Below, one piece after another: positions 45,736-54,284 of a stretch of DNA of 64,000 nt. The notes under the pieces are model-generated. The model searched no databases. It was not told the DNA's origin and saw nothing but the letters and a program-made list of their open reading frames with translations. Every line of letters begins with the position of its first letter. Position 1 is the stretch's first letter. The stretch comes from Fluviicola sp. (GTDB taxonomy: Bacteria > Bacteroidota > Bacteroidia > Flavobacteriales_D > Crocinitomicaceae), in NCBI GenBank assembly GCA_002734085.1, contig NVXV01000005.1:152655-216654 (forward strand), in the 5' to 3' direction. The translations under genes and the position numbers were made by a program.

Positions 45736-45743
45736 CAAAGTTA
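45736..45743 (-). promoter_or_regulatory. -7 box TAACTTTG for the menI-menF pair
   Basis: This is an exact TAnnTTTG match on the minus strand, 5 nt before the ATG at 45730, and so another near-leaderless promoter. Confidence 0.55.
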
Positions 45744-45794
45744 ATTCAACAAGTTATTAAAACTCATTTAGGGATAAAACATTCAAAAATATTA

Positions 45795-45823
45795 TTTGTG
45801 CGTTATCATAAAGCATAAATTTG
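45795..45823 (+). promoter_or_regulatory. murB promoter (TTTG - 17 nt - TAAATTTG)
   Basis: A -33 TTTG (45795-45798) and a -7 TAAATTTG (45816-45823) stand at the Bacteroidetes sigma-A spacing. ATG 45839 follows 15 nt after the box. Confidence 0.65.
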
Positions 45824-45838
45824 CTAAAAATTGCGCAC

Positions 45839-46846
45839 ATGTTGGATAAAAACATCGATTTAAAACCATACAATACTTTTGGCATTAGTGTCAAGGCAGA
45901 TTATTTCGCTGCATTTCAAGATGTTTCTTCACTAGCCCGTTTGTTGCGTGATAATTGGAAAAAGAATATAACTATACTTGGAGGAGGAAGCAATGTATTA
46001 TTCACTCAACAATACGAAGGACTAATATTGCGGAACGAAATTAAAGGTAAAGAGGTAGTAAAAGAAGATGATGATTTTGTCTTTGTAAAAGCAGGTGCTG
46101 GTGAAAACTGGCACGAATTTGTTCTCTACTCCATTAGTAATGATTGGGGAGGAATAGAAAACCTTTCTTTAATACCAGGTAGTGTTGGAGCAAGTCCTAT
46201 GCAAAATATCGGGGCTTATGGTGTTGAAATAAAAGATGTTTTTCATGAATTAGAAGCGTTCAACATTGAAACTGGTAAACTTGAAACATTTAATCATTCT
46301 GAATGTGAATTTGGTTATCGAGAGAGTGTTTTTAAGAGAGCATTAAAGGGAATATACGTAATTACTTCTGTTACTTTTCGTTTGAATATTAAACATGAGA
46401 TTAACACATCTTATGGAGCGATTAATTCAGAATTAGAAGCTAAAGGAATAAAAAGTCCATCAATCAAAGATATCAGTGATGCAGTAATTGCTATCCGTCA
46501 GTCGAAGCTACCGGACCCTAATCAAATTGGCAATGCTGGTAGTTTTTTTAAAAACCCTGTGGTCGAAAAAGCTGTATTGACTAAAATTCAGGAAAAATAT
46601 CCTGAAGTCCCATTTTACCCAATTGACGACAATCATGTTAAGCTTCCTGCTGGATGGCTCATTGATACAGCAGGCTGGAAAGGAAAACGTATAGCAAACT
46701 ACGGTGTCCATTCTAAGCAAGCCTTGGTTCTTGTTAATTATGATGATGCTACGGGGAAAGAAATTTATGCACTGTCTCAAAAAATACTAGACGATATTGA
46801 AGGTAAGTTTGGTGTATTGCTCGAAAGAGAGGTGAATATTATTTGA
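45839..46846 (+). CDS. murB: UDP-N-acetylenolpyruvoylglucosamine reductase
   Basis: This roughly 335-residue FAD enzyme of peptidoglycan synthesis begins MLDKNIDLKPYNTFGI. The in-frame TTG at 45821 is rejected because it overlaps the promoter box. Landmarks are ILGGGSNVLF, VKAGAGENWHEFVLYSI, NLSLIPGSVGASPMQNIGAYGVEI, FGYRESVFK, GNAGSFFKNPVV with the proton-donor Ser, and KLPAGWLIDTAGWKGKR. The Tyr/loop content matches type I MurB. It is monocistronic. Confidence 0.96.
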   Translation: MLDKNIDLKPYNTFGISVKADYFAAFQDVSSLARLLRDNWKKNITILGGGSNVLFTQQYEGLILRNEIKGKEVVKEDDDFVFVKAGAGENWHEFVLYSISNDWGGIENLSLIPGSVGASPMQNIGAYGVEIKDVFHELEAFNIETGKLETFNHSECEFGYRESVFKRALKGIYVITSVTFRLNIKHEINTSYGAINSELEAKGIKSPSIKDISDAVIAIRQSKLPDPNQIGNAGSFFKNPVVEKAVLTKIQEKYPEVPFYPIDDNHVKLPAGWLIDTAGWKGKRIANYGVHSKQALVLVNYDDATGKEIYALSQKILDDIEGKFGVLLEREVNII

Positions 46847-46970
46847 ATCGTTTAATTTCTTATTTAATCCAAGTGAATAAAGTCGTTCTTTATATACTTA
46901 ATCAAGACTTTTAAACATTATTCAGTTCAATAAATCGCTATTGAAAATTTAGGCAATCATAAGTTTTTGC

Positions 46971-46978
46971 TATCTTTG
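46971..46978 (+). promoter_or_regulatory. -7 box TATCTTTG upstream of the alpha-oxoamine synthase gene
   Basis: This is an exact TAnnTTTG match, 46 nt before the ATG at 47025. An ATTT at 46947-46950 could serve as a weak -33 region. Confidence 0.5.
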
Positions 46979-47024
46979 TATAATAATTCAGAGTAAAATA
47001 AAAGTTACTCGTAAAAAAACATTT

Positions 47025-48290
47025 ATGGCTCAAGACATATTTGACAAAATAAAATTAAACCGTGGTCCTATTGGACAATTTGCAAAAGGAGTACACGGAT
47101 ACTTTACATTTCCAAAATTGGAAGGTGAGATTGGAAATAAAATGACTTTCCGAGGAAAGGAAGTTTTAGTTTGGTCTGTAAATAATTATTTAGGATTAGC
47201 TAATCAACCTGAGGTTAGAAAAGCTGATGCTGATGCTTCTGAAAAATGGGGTCTGGCTTATCCTATGGGATCTAGAATGATGACAGGTAATACCAACGAG
47301 CACGAAGCGCTTGAAAATGAACTGTCGGATTTCATGCAAAAAGAAGATACAATTCTACTGAACTTTGGTTATCAAGGAATGGTTTCTGCCATTGACAGTT
47401 TAGTCGATCGTAGTGACGTTATCGTTTATGATAGTGAGTCACATGCTTGTATTCTGGACGGAATGCGTTTACACGCAGGTAAAAGATTTGTTTTCCAACA
47501 CAATGATATGGAAAGCTTTGACAAACAAATGGAACGAGCAACAAAAATTGCTGATCAAAATAACGGAGGAGTCTTAGTTATTACTGAAGGAGTTTTCGGT
47601 ATGGCTGGTGACCAAGGAAGATTAAAAGATATTATTGAATTTAGAAAATCTGGAAAATACGATTTTAGAATCTTTGTAGATGATGCTCATGGATTCGGAA
47701 CTGTTGGTAAAACAGGAATGGGGGCTGGTGAAGAGCAAGGTGTTCATGATGAAATTGACGTACTGTTTGGAACATTTGCAAAATCAATGGCTTCTATTGG
47801 TGCATTTATTTGTTCTAAAGAGCACATCGTTGAGTATTTACGTTATAACATGCGCTCTCAAATGTTTGCTAAATCTTTACCAATGCCTTTAGTTGTTGGT
47901 GCCAGAAAACGTTTGGAACTTTTAAGAACACAGCCAGAACATAAAGAAAACCTTTGGAAAATTGCTTCTGCGCTTCAAGATGGTTTGAAGAAAGGAGGGT
48001 TTAACATTGGTGTAACTAATTCAGCTGTTACTCCTGTATTTCTTGAAGGTAATTTAGCTGAGGCTACAAACCTAACGTTCGATTTACGTGAAAACTACAG
48101 CATTTTCTGCTCAATTGTAATTTACCCTGTTGTACCAAAAGGAACAATCATGTTGCGTTTGATTCCAACGGCAGCACATACCTTAGAGGATGTTAACTAT
48201 ACAATTGAAACATTCAAAAAAGTTAAGAAACGACTTGATAATGGAGATTATAAGGCGGAAGAACTTAAAGAAGTTGAAGTTGATAAATAG
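47025..48290 (+). CDS. Alpha-oxoamine synthase family PLP enzyme (serine palmitoyltransferase-like)
   Basis: This 421-residue fold-type I PLP enzyme shows VWSVNNYLGLANQPEV, YPMGSRMMTGNTNEHEALE, LNFGYQGMVSAIDSL, DSESHACILDG, FVDDAHGFGTVG and the PLP-lysine segment GTFAKSMASIGAF. It belongs to the family of serine palmitoyltransferase, 2-amino-3-ketobutyrate-CoA ligase and cysteate acyltransferase. The absence of a nearby threonine dehydrogenase and the presence of sphingolipids or sulfonolipids in this phylum favour lipid synthesis, but sequence alone does not settle the amino acid used. Confidence 0.8.
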   Translation: MAQDIFDKIKLNRGPIGQFAKGVHGYFTFPKLEGEIGNKMTFRGKEVLVWSVNNYLGLANQPEVRKADADASEKWGLAYPMGSRMMTGNTNEHEALENELSDFMQKEDTILLNFGYQGMVSAIDSLVDRSDVIVYDSESHACILDGMRLHAGKRFVFQHNDMESFDKQMERATKIADQNNGGVLVITEGVFGMAGDQGRLKDIIEFRKSGKYDFRIFVDDAHGFGTVGKTGMGAGEEQGVHDEIDVLFGTFAKSMASIGAFICSKEHIVEYLRYNMRSQMFAKSLPMPLVVGARKRLELLRTQPEHKENLWKIASALQDGLKKGGFNIGVTNSAVTPVFLEGNLAEATNLTFDLRENYSIFCSIVIYPVVPKGTIMLRLIPTAAHTLEDVNYTIETFKKVKKRLDNGDYKAEELKEVEVDK

Positions 48291-48313
48291 ATTATCTCTA
48301 GCATTATAAAAAC

Positions 48314-48346
48314 AAAAAACGCCCAATTTAAATTGGGCGTTTTTTT
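48314..48346. terminator. Bidirectional terminator between convergent genes
   Basis: A near-perfect palindrome centred on ACGCCCAATTT/AAATTGGGCGT has A-runs on the left and T-runs on the right, so it works for both the plus-strand synthase and the minus-strand thiolase. Confidence 0.9.
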
Positions 48347-48366
48347 ATGTCAATTGATTTATCATT

Positions 48367-49578
48367 TTAAGCTCGCTCGATAATCGTAGCATATCCCTGC
48401 CCTACTCCTATACAAAGTGTGACAAGTGCATAACGTTTATTTGTTTTCTGCAATTCGATTGCTGCTGTTTGAAGAATTCTCGCTCCAGTCATCCCTAATG
48501 GATGTCCTAGCGCAATAGCACCACCATTCGGATTAATTCGAGAATCATTATCAGCTAGCCCCATTTCACGCGTACAAGCCAATGCCTGAGCGGAAAATGC
48601 TTCGTTGATTTCGATTATATCCATATCATCTAAAGTCAAACCAGCTCTTTTTAAAGCTTTTTCTGATGCATAAACAGGACCAATTCCCATGATTCTTGGC
48701 TCCACACCAGCTACCGACGCTCCAACTATTCGAGCTAATGGTTTCAACCGATGATCATTCATACCTTGCTCACTTGCAATAAGCAATGCTCCTGCTCCAT
48801 CATTCAAACCTGAGGCATTTCCTGCAGTTACAGAACCTCCTTCACGCTTGAAAGCCGGACGAAGTTTACTTAAAATTTCTACAGTTGATCCTGGTTTAAC
48901 AAATTCATCCTTTTTAAAAATTATGGGGTCTTTTTTCCTTTGTGGAATTTCTACAGCTACAACTTCTTCAGCGAGACGCCCATTTTCCCATGCCGCTGTA
49001 GCTTTTTGCTGTGACCACGCTGCGAACTTATCCTGATCTTCTCGAGATATATTGTACATTTCCACTAAGTTTTCGGCAGTTTGTCCCATTCCCTCAGTAC
49101 CATATACTTGATCTAATTTTGGATTCACAAACCTCCAACCAAATGAAGAATCGTGCATTTGAGAATCACTTCCAAAAGCACTTGATACTTTTGACATTAC
49201 AAATGGTCCACGTGTCATGTTTTCAACACCTCCTGCAATATAAATATCTCCAGCACCATCTTTAATCGCACGTGAAGCATTCACCGCTGAAGCCATACCT
49301 GAAGAACACAAACGATTAATTGTTTCTCCACCTATTGTATGCGGAAGTCCAGCCAATAACAATGACATTCTTGCAACGTTACGATTATCTTCTCCAGCTT
49401 GATTCGCACAACCAAAAATCACATCTTCAATCGCGTTTGGATCTAAGGTACTATTCCTTTCTACCAATGTTTTCATAACGTGGGCCGCCATATCATCTGG
49501 TCGAATTGTAGATAATGTTCCTCTAAAATTTCCAATCGGTGTTCTAACACCATCAACTATATATACTTCTTTACTCAT
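48367..49578 (-). CDS. Acetyl-CoA acetyltransferase / 3-ketoacyl-CoA thiolase
   Basis: This 403-residue thiolase starts at ATG 49578 (MSKEVYIVDGVRTPIGNFRG); the 26-residue extension of the longer frame has no thiolase character. Active-site elements are NRLCSSGMASAVNASRAI (nucleophile Cys), EINEAFSAQALA, GGAIALGHPLGMTGAR (His) and CIGVGQG (second Cys). It probably works in beta-oxidation or acetoacetyl-CoA formation. No beta-oxidation partner is adjacent. Confidence 0.92.
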   Translation of the reverse strand: MSKEVYIVDGVRTPIGNFRGTLSTIRPDDMAAHVMKTLVERNSTLDPNAIEDVIFGCANQAGEDNRNVARMSLLLAGLPHTIGGETINRLCSSGMASAVNASRAIKDGAGDIYIAGGVENMTRGPFVMSKVSSAFGSDSQMHDSSFGWRFVNPKLDQVYGTEGMGQTAENLVEMYNISREDQDKFAAWSQQKATAAWENGRLAEEVVAVEIPQRKKDPIIFKKDEFVKPGSTVEILSKLRPAFKREGGSVTAGNASGLNDGAGALLIASEQGMNDHRLKPLARIVGASVAGVEPRIMGIGPVYASEKALKRAGLTLDDMDIIEINEAFSAQALACTREMGLADNDSRINPNGGAIALGHPLGMTGARILQTAAIELQKTNKRYALVTLCIGVGQGYATIIERA

Positions 49579-49773
49579 AATTCTGTTTTTCGAATTGCTA
49601 AAATAAGAACAATTTAGAAATGATTGAGTATTGATTTGATCAGATTCAAGTCCCAAAATAAAAGTACTTTTTTAACAAGAATCAACGAGAATTCCACAGA
49701 TTGTTGAAAACTTATAAAGTCCAAATCCAATAATTTGGCATATTTTTAGGGGACTTAAACAAAAAACAGAATA

Positions 49774-50874
49774 ATGAAACACAAACTATTACTTCTAACG
49801 TTTAGCGTTTGTTTTATTGGTACCGTTAGTTTTTCTCAAGAGGAGGACTTAACACCGGAAGAACAAGCCTATCGAGATTCAATTGCAGCATTGAATGAAG
49901 AAAATGCAACTATTGCTAAAAGTCAAGAAGCCTATAATAAGGGAATTGAACTCTTCAACTCAAAAGATTTTTCAGCAGCGATAAAACAATTCAAAGTATC
50001 TATAGAAGCAGATCCAAACTTTACTGCTGCCTACTACAACAAAGGTGTTGCAGAAAATGAAGCAAATTATTATGCGGCAGCGGTTAAAACATTGACCTCA
50101 TTAATTGAGAAAGATCCTGACTACTCTAAAGCTTATTTTCAAAGAGCAAGAGCTTATCAGGGAACTGGAGATTATTTGTCTGCTGAAAAGGACTACAAAA
50201 AATCTATTAGCTTAGAACCAAAGAATCCAAAAGCACATTACAATTATGGAACGCTCCAATTTTTACAGCAAGATTATGATGGAGCTATTGAATCTTTTTC
50301 AAAGACAATAGAGCTCAAAGGCAACCTCGCTTATGCATATAACGATAGAGGAAGTTGTCACAGAATGAAAGGGGACTATAAAAAAGCAATTGCAGACTAC
50401 GAGGAGGCACAACGAAAAAATCCTGAACTTGCTTTTGTTTTAAATAATATCGGTACCACTAAACTTAAAATGAAAAATTACGATGGAGCAATGGCTGCTT
50501 TCAATAGAGCGATTTCAATCGATAAAAACTTTCATTTAGCTTATAACAACAGAGGAGCAACTCAAATGGAGCAAGACCGATTAGATGAAGCTATAAAAGA
50601 CTTTAACAAATGTATTTCAGTGAAAGATGATTATTCTCCTGCGTATGCCAATTTAGCTGCGGCAAAGTTCAAAAAAGAAGATTATAAAGGAGCGGTGAAA
50701 GATGCAAACAAAGCAATAGAACTCGATCCAGAGTATACAACAGCTTATGTTAATAGAGGAATGATTCGCGAAATGCTAAGAGACATGAATGGAGCTTGCG
50801 AAGATTTTGAAAAAGCAAAAGAGCTTGGATCAGAAAAAGGTAAAGAATATTTTTCACAGAACTGTGGATTCTAA
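49774..50874 (+). CDS. Exported tetratricopeptide-repeat protein
   Basis: This 366-residue protein has a signal peptide (MKHKLLLLTFSVCFIGTVSFS) followed by about eight TPR units through the rest of the chain, each with the 34-residue W/L-G-Y-A-F-A-P pattern (for example AYYNKGVAENEANYYAAAVKTL and AYVNRGMIREMLRDMNGACEDFEKA). It is a scaffold for periplasmic protein contacts. The stop is 13 nt before the start of the OmpA/PD40 gene, so the two probably act together. Confidence 0.88.
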   Translation: MKHKLLLLTFSVCFIGTVSFSQEEDLTPEEQAYRDSIAALNEENATIAKSQEAYNKGIELFNSKDFSAAIKQFKVSIEADPNFTAAYYNKGVAENEANYYAAAVKTLTSLIEKDPDYSKAYFQRARAYQGTGDYLSAEKDYKKSISLEPKNPKAHYNYGTLQFLQQDYDGAIESFSKTIELKGNLAYAYNDRGSCHRMKGDYKKAIADYEEAQRKNPELAFVLNNIGTTKLKMKNYDGAMAAFNRAISIDKNFHLAYNNRGATQMEQDRLDEAIKDFNKCISVKDDYSPAYANLAAAKFKKEDYKGAVKDANKAIELDPEYTTAYVNRGMIREMLRDMNGACEDFEKAKELGSEKGKEYFSQNCGF

Positions 50875-50887
50875 AAACATACTAACT

Positions 50888-52963
50888 ATGAATATTAAAA
50901 ATACAATCATTGTTGCATTATTTACTATAATGGCGACAATAACTTATAGTCAAAACGTTGAATTTAAACGTTCGAATTTCAAAGATGACGTTGATGCATA
51001 TAAAGCTGCTACGGACGCAATTGATAAAGGAGAAGAATTTTTTGTAATTGGTTCTGAAGCAATTTTCAACGTACAAGACCCAGGGCTTAATTTTAAGAAA
51101 GCACTCGAGCAATTCGAAATAGCACAGAAATTAAATCCAGATAACGCATTAAATAATTTTAGAATAGGAGTGTGTTATATTCATTCTAGCTCGCCTTATG
51201 AAGCTATCCCCTATTTAGAAAAAGCTTACAAACTAGATCCTGAATGTGATCCGTTCCTTTATTATTACCACGGGAATGCTCTGCAGTTAAAAGGTGAATT
51301 TGATCAGGCGTTAGAATCGTATAAAAAGTTTGAAGACAATTATCGTAAAGCCGACAATTTCAACAAATTCGTTTCTATGCGCAAAAGAGAATGTGATAAT
51401 GCTAAGAAATATAAATCAGATCCGGAACGAGTTTGGGTAGACAACCTTAAAGATCTCAACACTCAATATGATGAAATCAGTCCTTCAATAACAACTGACG
51501 GTGCCGATATTATTTTTAGTTCTAATCGACCAAACAGTAATTCAGCGAATGAAGTTGGAGGATATGATTATGACGTTTACACTTCTTATTATATTGATGG
51601 GGAATGGCAAAAAGTAAAATCGTTACCTGGCAGCGTAAATTCACCACAAGATGATGTGGCTAATAATCTTTACTATGATGGAACACGCCTGCTTCTTCAC
51701 AAAGAAAATGAAGGTCAAATTGACATCTATGAGTCAGTGCTTGATGGCGCTAATTGGGGCTATCCTGAAATTATGCCGAGACAGATTAGTTCAGAACGTT
51801 CAAATGACATGTATGCTTCATACAATCACGATGGCTACAACATTTTCTTTTCGAGAGACAACGATAGCCGTAGCAATGGTACTGAAATAGTTTATTCGGG
51901 AATGCGTAATAAAATGGAAAAAAACTACGGAGCCGCTACAATGATAAGTCAGGTAAATAGCAAATTTAATGACGGTCCTGTTTATTTACATATTGATGGT
52001 AAAACAATGTACATGGCCTCTCAAGGACATGAGTCACTTGGAGGATATGATATATTTGTTTCTAAAAAGGAACAAGGTGTTTGGTCTAGACCCGTGAATT
52101 TAGGTTACCCTATAAATACACCTTATGATGATTTCTTTTTCGCTGCTACAGCAAATGGAAAATATGCTTATATTTCTTCAAATCGCGCTGGAGGATCAGG
52201 AGGATTTGATTTATACAAAGTGACTTTCTGGGGACCTCCAAAAGAACCAATTGTTGATTTAGAAGATTATTTATTAGCATCTATTGCTAAGCCAATTAAA
52301 GATCCTCAAATTGAAGAGACAGTTAGTGTTAATAAAGTGTCTTTAACTGTATTTAAAGGTAATACGATTGATGCAATTTCAAGAAAACCTGTTGAAGCGG
52401 AAATAGAAATTACTGATAACTCCACAGGAAAGATAATCGAGAGTTTTACAACCAATAGTGCCACTGGTAAATTCTTATTATCACTTAAAGCGGGAAAAAA
52501 CTATGGTATCGCAGTGAAAGCTGATGGGTACTTGTTCCATTCAGAAAACTTTGATATACCAGATGGTAGTGCCTACAACTTAATTAATAAAACGATTGAG
52601 TTGAAAAATATTGCTGTTGGTAGTAAAATCGCGTTAAGAAATATTTTCTTTGATGTGGGGCAAGCTACACTGAGAAGTGAGTCCAATGCTGAGTTAGATC
52701 GTTTAGTAAAACTACTCAAAGATGTTCCTAGTCTTAAGGTTGAAATTTCTGGCCACACAGATAATACCGGTTCAGCTTCAACCAATGAGAAGTTATCTCA
52801 GGACAGAGCTGAAGCCGTTGTAAAGTATCTTACAGCGAATGGAATCAAAGCTTCACGATTAACGGCAAAAGGATATGGTTCTTCTCAACCAGTTGCAAGT
52901 AACTCGACAAAAGACGGTCGACAAGAAAACAGAAGAACAGAGTTTGAGATTATTGCGAACTAA
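50888..52963 (+). CDS. PorE-like OmpA-family protein (TPR - PD40 propeller - CRD - OmpA)
   Basis: This 691-residue protein starts at ATG 50888, which gives the signal peptide MNIKNTIIVALFTIMATITYS; the longer frame runs into the upstream gene. Domains are TPR-like repeats (about 25-165), a PD40 beta-propeller (about 180-455, DEISPSITTDGADIIFSSNRP and YAYISSNRAGGSGGFDLY), a carboxypeptidase-regulatory-like domain (about 485-570), and an OmpA peptidoglycan-binding domain (about 590-690, VEISGHTDNTGSASTNEKLSQ). This four-part order is that of PorE of the type IX secretion system. Paralogues with this layout exist, so the role is provisional. Confidence 0.75.
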   Translation: MNIKNTIIVALFTIMATITYSQNVEFKRSNFKDDVDAYKAATDAIDKGEEFFVIGSEAIFNVQDPGLNFKKALEQFEIAQKLNPDNALNNFRIGVCYIHSSSPYEAIPYLEKAYKLDPECDPFLYYYHGNALQLKGEFDQALESYKKFEDNYRKADNFNKFVSMRKRECDNAKKYKSDPERVWVDNLKDLNTQYDEISPSITTDGADIIFSSNRPNSNSANEVGGYDYDVYTSYYIDGEWQKVKSLPGSVNSPQDDVANNLYYDGTRLLLHKENEGQIDIYESVLDGANWGYPEIMPRQISSERSNDMYASYNHDGYNIFFSRDNDSRSNGTEIVYSGMRNKMEKNYGAATMISQVNSKFNDGPVYLHIDGKTMYMASQGHESLGGYDIFVSKKEQGVWSRPVNLGYPINTPYDDFFFAATANGKYAYISSNRAGGSGGFDLYKVTFWGPPKEPIVDLEDYLLASIAKPIKDPQIEETVSVNKVSLTVFKGNTIDAISRKPVEAEIEITDNSTGKIIESFTTNSATGKFLLSLKAGKNYGIAVKADGYLFHSENFDIPDGSAYNLINKTIELKNIAVGSKIALRNIFFDVGQATLRSESNAELDRLVKLLKDVPSLKVEISGHTDNTGSASTNEKLSQDRAEAVVKYLTANGIKASRLTAKGYGSSQPVASNSTKDGRQENRRTEFEIIAN

Positions 52964-52985
52964 GAATTTTAATATTTATTTTTTT

Positions 52986-53016
52986 AAAGAGACTGCAGCA
53001 ATGTGGTCTCTTTTTT
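52986..53016 (+). terminator. Terminator of the TPR/OmpA pair
   Basis: An AAAGAGAC/GTCTCTTT hairpin (52986-52993 with 53006-53013) followed by T-rich sequence, 23 nt after the OmpA gene stop. Confidence 0.75.
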
Positions 53017-53047
53017 GTTTGGGAAGATAAGTAATAATAAATTTGAT

Positions 53048-53755
53048 ATGAAACAGGTCTTTACTTTAATTACGTTCATTTTTTGTTCACATATTCTAAT
53101 CGCACAAATAGGTATAATAACAACAGGCTTAAATCAGTTAGAGGATCCTTTGCAGGTAAAATCTGGTTATGGAATAGCACCGTTTATCCCCATTCAAATA
53201 GAATTAAATAAGGACAGTACAAAGTCTAATACTAGTATTATTCATTTTGAACCTGGATTTAGTTTTACTCGTTTTAATTTCAAAAACAAACTGATCCCAT
53301 CAAGTGATGGAAATGAGCTTAGTTTTAGCCAAGATAACAACCCGAACAACACCTACAATAACAACTTATTTTCTTCTGCCAGCGCTTTTCAAATCTATTC
53401 AATTTCTGGCCGTATTATTTACAGTTATAGGATCAAAAGTTTTAAGCTGTCGGCAGGAATTCACGGAAAATATATTATTGGAGGTTCGTTTTTACGCAAA
53501 TTCAAATCAAACGGAAATAAAATTAAAACGAAATATAAATTCAAAGACGACCCAGAATATTATTACTTCAATAGGTTTCAATATGGATTATTGTTAGGAG
53601 CTTCCTATAAATGGTTAACGATTTATGGATCTTACAATTTATCAACTTTAATAGAAGAGGGTAAAGGACCTACTCTACGTATGTATCATTTTGGTGTGTT
53701 TCTAAATTTTTTCTGGAAAAAAATGGGTTTAAGTCATAGCAATCTTTTTGGGTAG
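53048..53755 (+). CDS. Putative outer-membrane beta-barrel protein
   Basis: This 235-residue protein starts at ATG 53048 with a signal peptide (MKQVFTLITFIFCSHILIAQ). The rest alternates aromatic and polar residues in strand-like segments (FEPGFSFTRFNF, SAFQIYSISGRIIYSYRI, YGLLLGASYKWLTIYGSYNLS) and ends in strand-like MYHFGVFLNFFWKK. I do not recognise a family. It is the last chromosomal gene before the tRNA/mobile region. Confidence 0.65.
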   Translation: MKQVFTLITFIFCSHILIAQIGIITTGLNQLEDPLQVKSGYGIAPFIPIQIELNKDSTKSNTSIIHFEPGFSFTRFNFKNKLIPSSDGNELSFSQDNNPNNTYNNNLFSSASAFQIYSISGRIIYSYRIKSFKLSAGIHGKYIIGGSFLRKFKSNGNKIKTKYKFKDDPEYYYFNRFQYGLLLGASYKWLTIYGSYNLSTLIEEGKGPTLRMYHFGVFLNFFWKKMGLSHSNLFG

Positions 53756-53817
53756 ACCCCAACTTTTGGTCTTGATACTAAACAATCTTGGATGCTCCAA
53801 TTATAAACTAAAAAACC

Positions 53818-53845
53818 CAGTAACATAGGTTGCTACTGAGTAATT
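53818..53845 (-). terminator. Terminator after the tRNA-like gene
   Basis: On the minus strand CAGTA...TACTG forms a short stem followed by GGTTTTTTAG, placed just after the tRNA-like 3' end, so that locus is probably transcribed. Confidence 0.55.
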
Positions 53846-53849
53846 ACTG

Positions 53850-53926
53850 TGGGCTCTACTGGATTCGAACCAGTGACTCTCCCGACGTAAAGTCGGGATG
53901 CTCTGAACCAATTGAGCTAAGAGCTT
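53850..53926 (-). tRNA. tRNA-like gene with aberrant anticodon arm and acceptor mismatches
   Basis: The minus strand contains TAGCTC (positions 8-13), a D arm GCTC/GAGC, and a T arm ACTGG-TTCGAAT-CCAGT followed by AGAGCCC and A. The acceptor 5' strand reads AAGCTCT, so the first two pairs are A-C mismatches. The anticodon arm is two nt longer than normal: TCCCGA-CTTTACG-TCGGGA, a 6-bp stem and a 7-nt loop with C at position 37. No anticodon can be assigned safely. The first base is also the last base of the GIY-YIG stop codon. This may be a pseudo-tRNA or a tRNA-like element. The 3' half is nearly identical to the tRNA-Val fragment at 54239. Confidence 0.55.
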
Positions 53927-54177
53927 CAATTAGATTGAGAGATTAACTTTTCGATCATACGTTTACTCTTCCAACCTTTTATTTGTAACTCTCTTTTTCT
54001 AGCTTCCTCCTTTGTCTTATAAGACTCTGTGTATACAATTAACCAATCTTTGGCTTTTCCGGTGAAACCTTTATGGTTTGTTAAATGTTTTTTGAATCGA
54101 TTCTCAACATTATCTGAATATCCAACATAATATTTTGATAGTTCTTGAGAGTATAGAATGTAGGTGTAGTAGTACAT
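53926..54177 (-). CDS. Small GIY-YIG nuclease-domain protein
   Basis: This 83-residue single-domain protein begins MYYYTYILYSQELSKYYVGYS, which holds the GIY-YIG signature in the variant form YIL...YVG. It continues with ENRFKKHL (catalytic Arg region) and KEEARKRELQIKGWKSKRMIEKLI (metal-binding Glu). It resembles the UPF0213 type. Its TGA overlaps the first base of the downstream tRNA-like gene by one base, and on the other side lies the tRNA-Val fragment. Such placement suggests a tRNA-associated mobile gene. No intron or intein is visible. Confidence 0.85.
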   Translation of the reverse strand: MYYYTYILYSQELSKYYVGYSDNVENRFKKHLTNHKGFTGKAKDWLIVYTESYKTKEEARKRELQIKGWKSKRMIEKLISQSN

Positions 54178-54207
54178 AGCACTGATTAATTAAAAGTCTT
54201 TAAAACC

Positions 54208-54236
54208 AAAAAGGGTTAGCATTTCTGCTAACCCTT
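54208..54236 (-). terminator. Terminator downstream of the tRNA-Val 3' fragment
   Basis: On the minus strand an 11-bp stem AAGGGTTAGCA/TGCTAACCCTT with GAAA loop is followed by TTTTTGG, immediately after the tRNA 3' end. It is the original terminator of tRNA-Val. Confidence 0.85.
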
Positions 54237-54238
54237 CG

Positions 54239-54284
54239 TGGGCCCTACTGGATTCGAACCAGTGACCCCCTGCTTGTAAGGCAG
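54239..54284 (-). pseudogene. 3' fragment of tRNA-Val(TAC), attachment-site remnant
   Basis: The minus strand reads CTGC-CTTACAA-GCAG, then the variable loop, T arm and AGGGCCC-A. That is tRNA positions 28-73 with anticodon TAC. Upstream of position 28 the sequence switches to AT-rich DNA with no D arm or acceptor 5' strand. The fragment adjoins a tyrosine recombinase gene, as expected when an element integrates into a tRNA 3' half and leaves this piece at one end. Confidence 0.8.

Noticed and set aside
53880..53900. Anticodon TTA read from the loop CTTTACG, suggesting an ochre suppressor tRNA
   Set aside because: The arm is two nt too long and position 37 would be C, so the loop register is uncertain; acceptor pairs also mismatch. 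A tRNA-like or pseudo-tRNA reading is safer.
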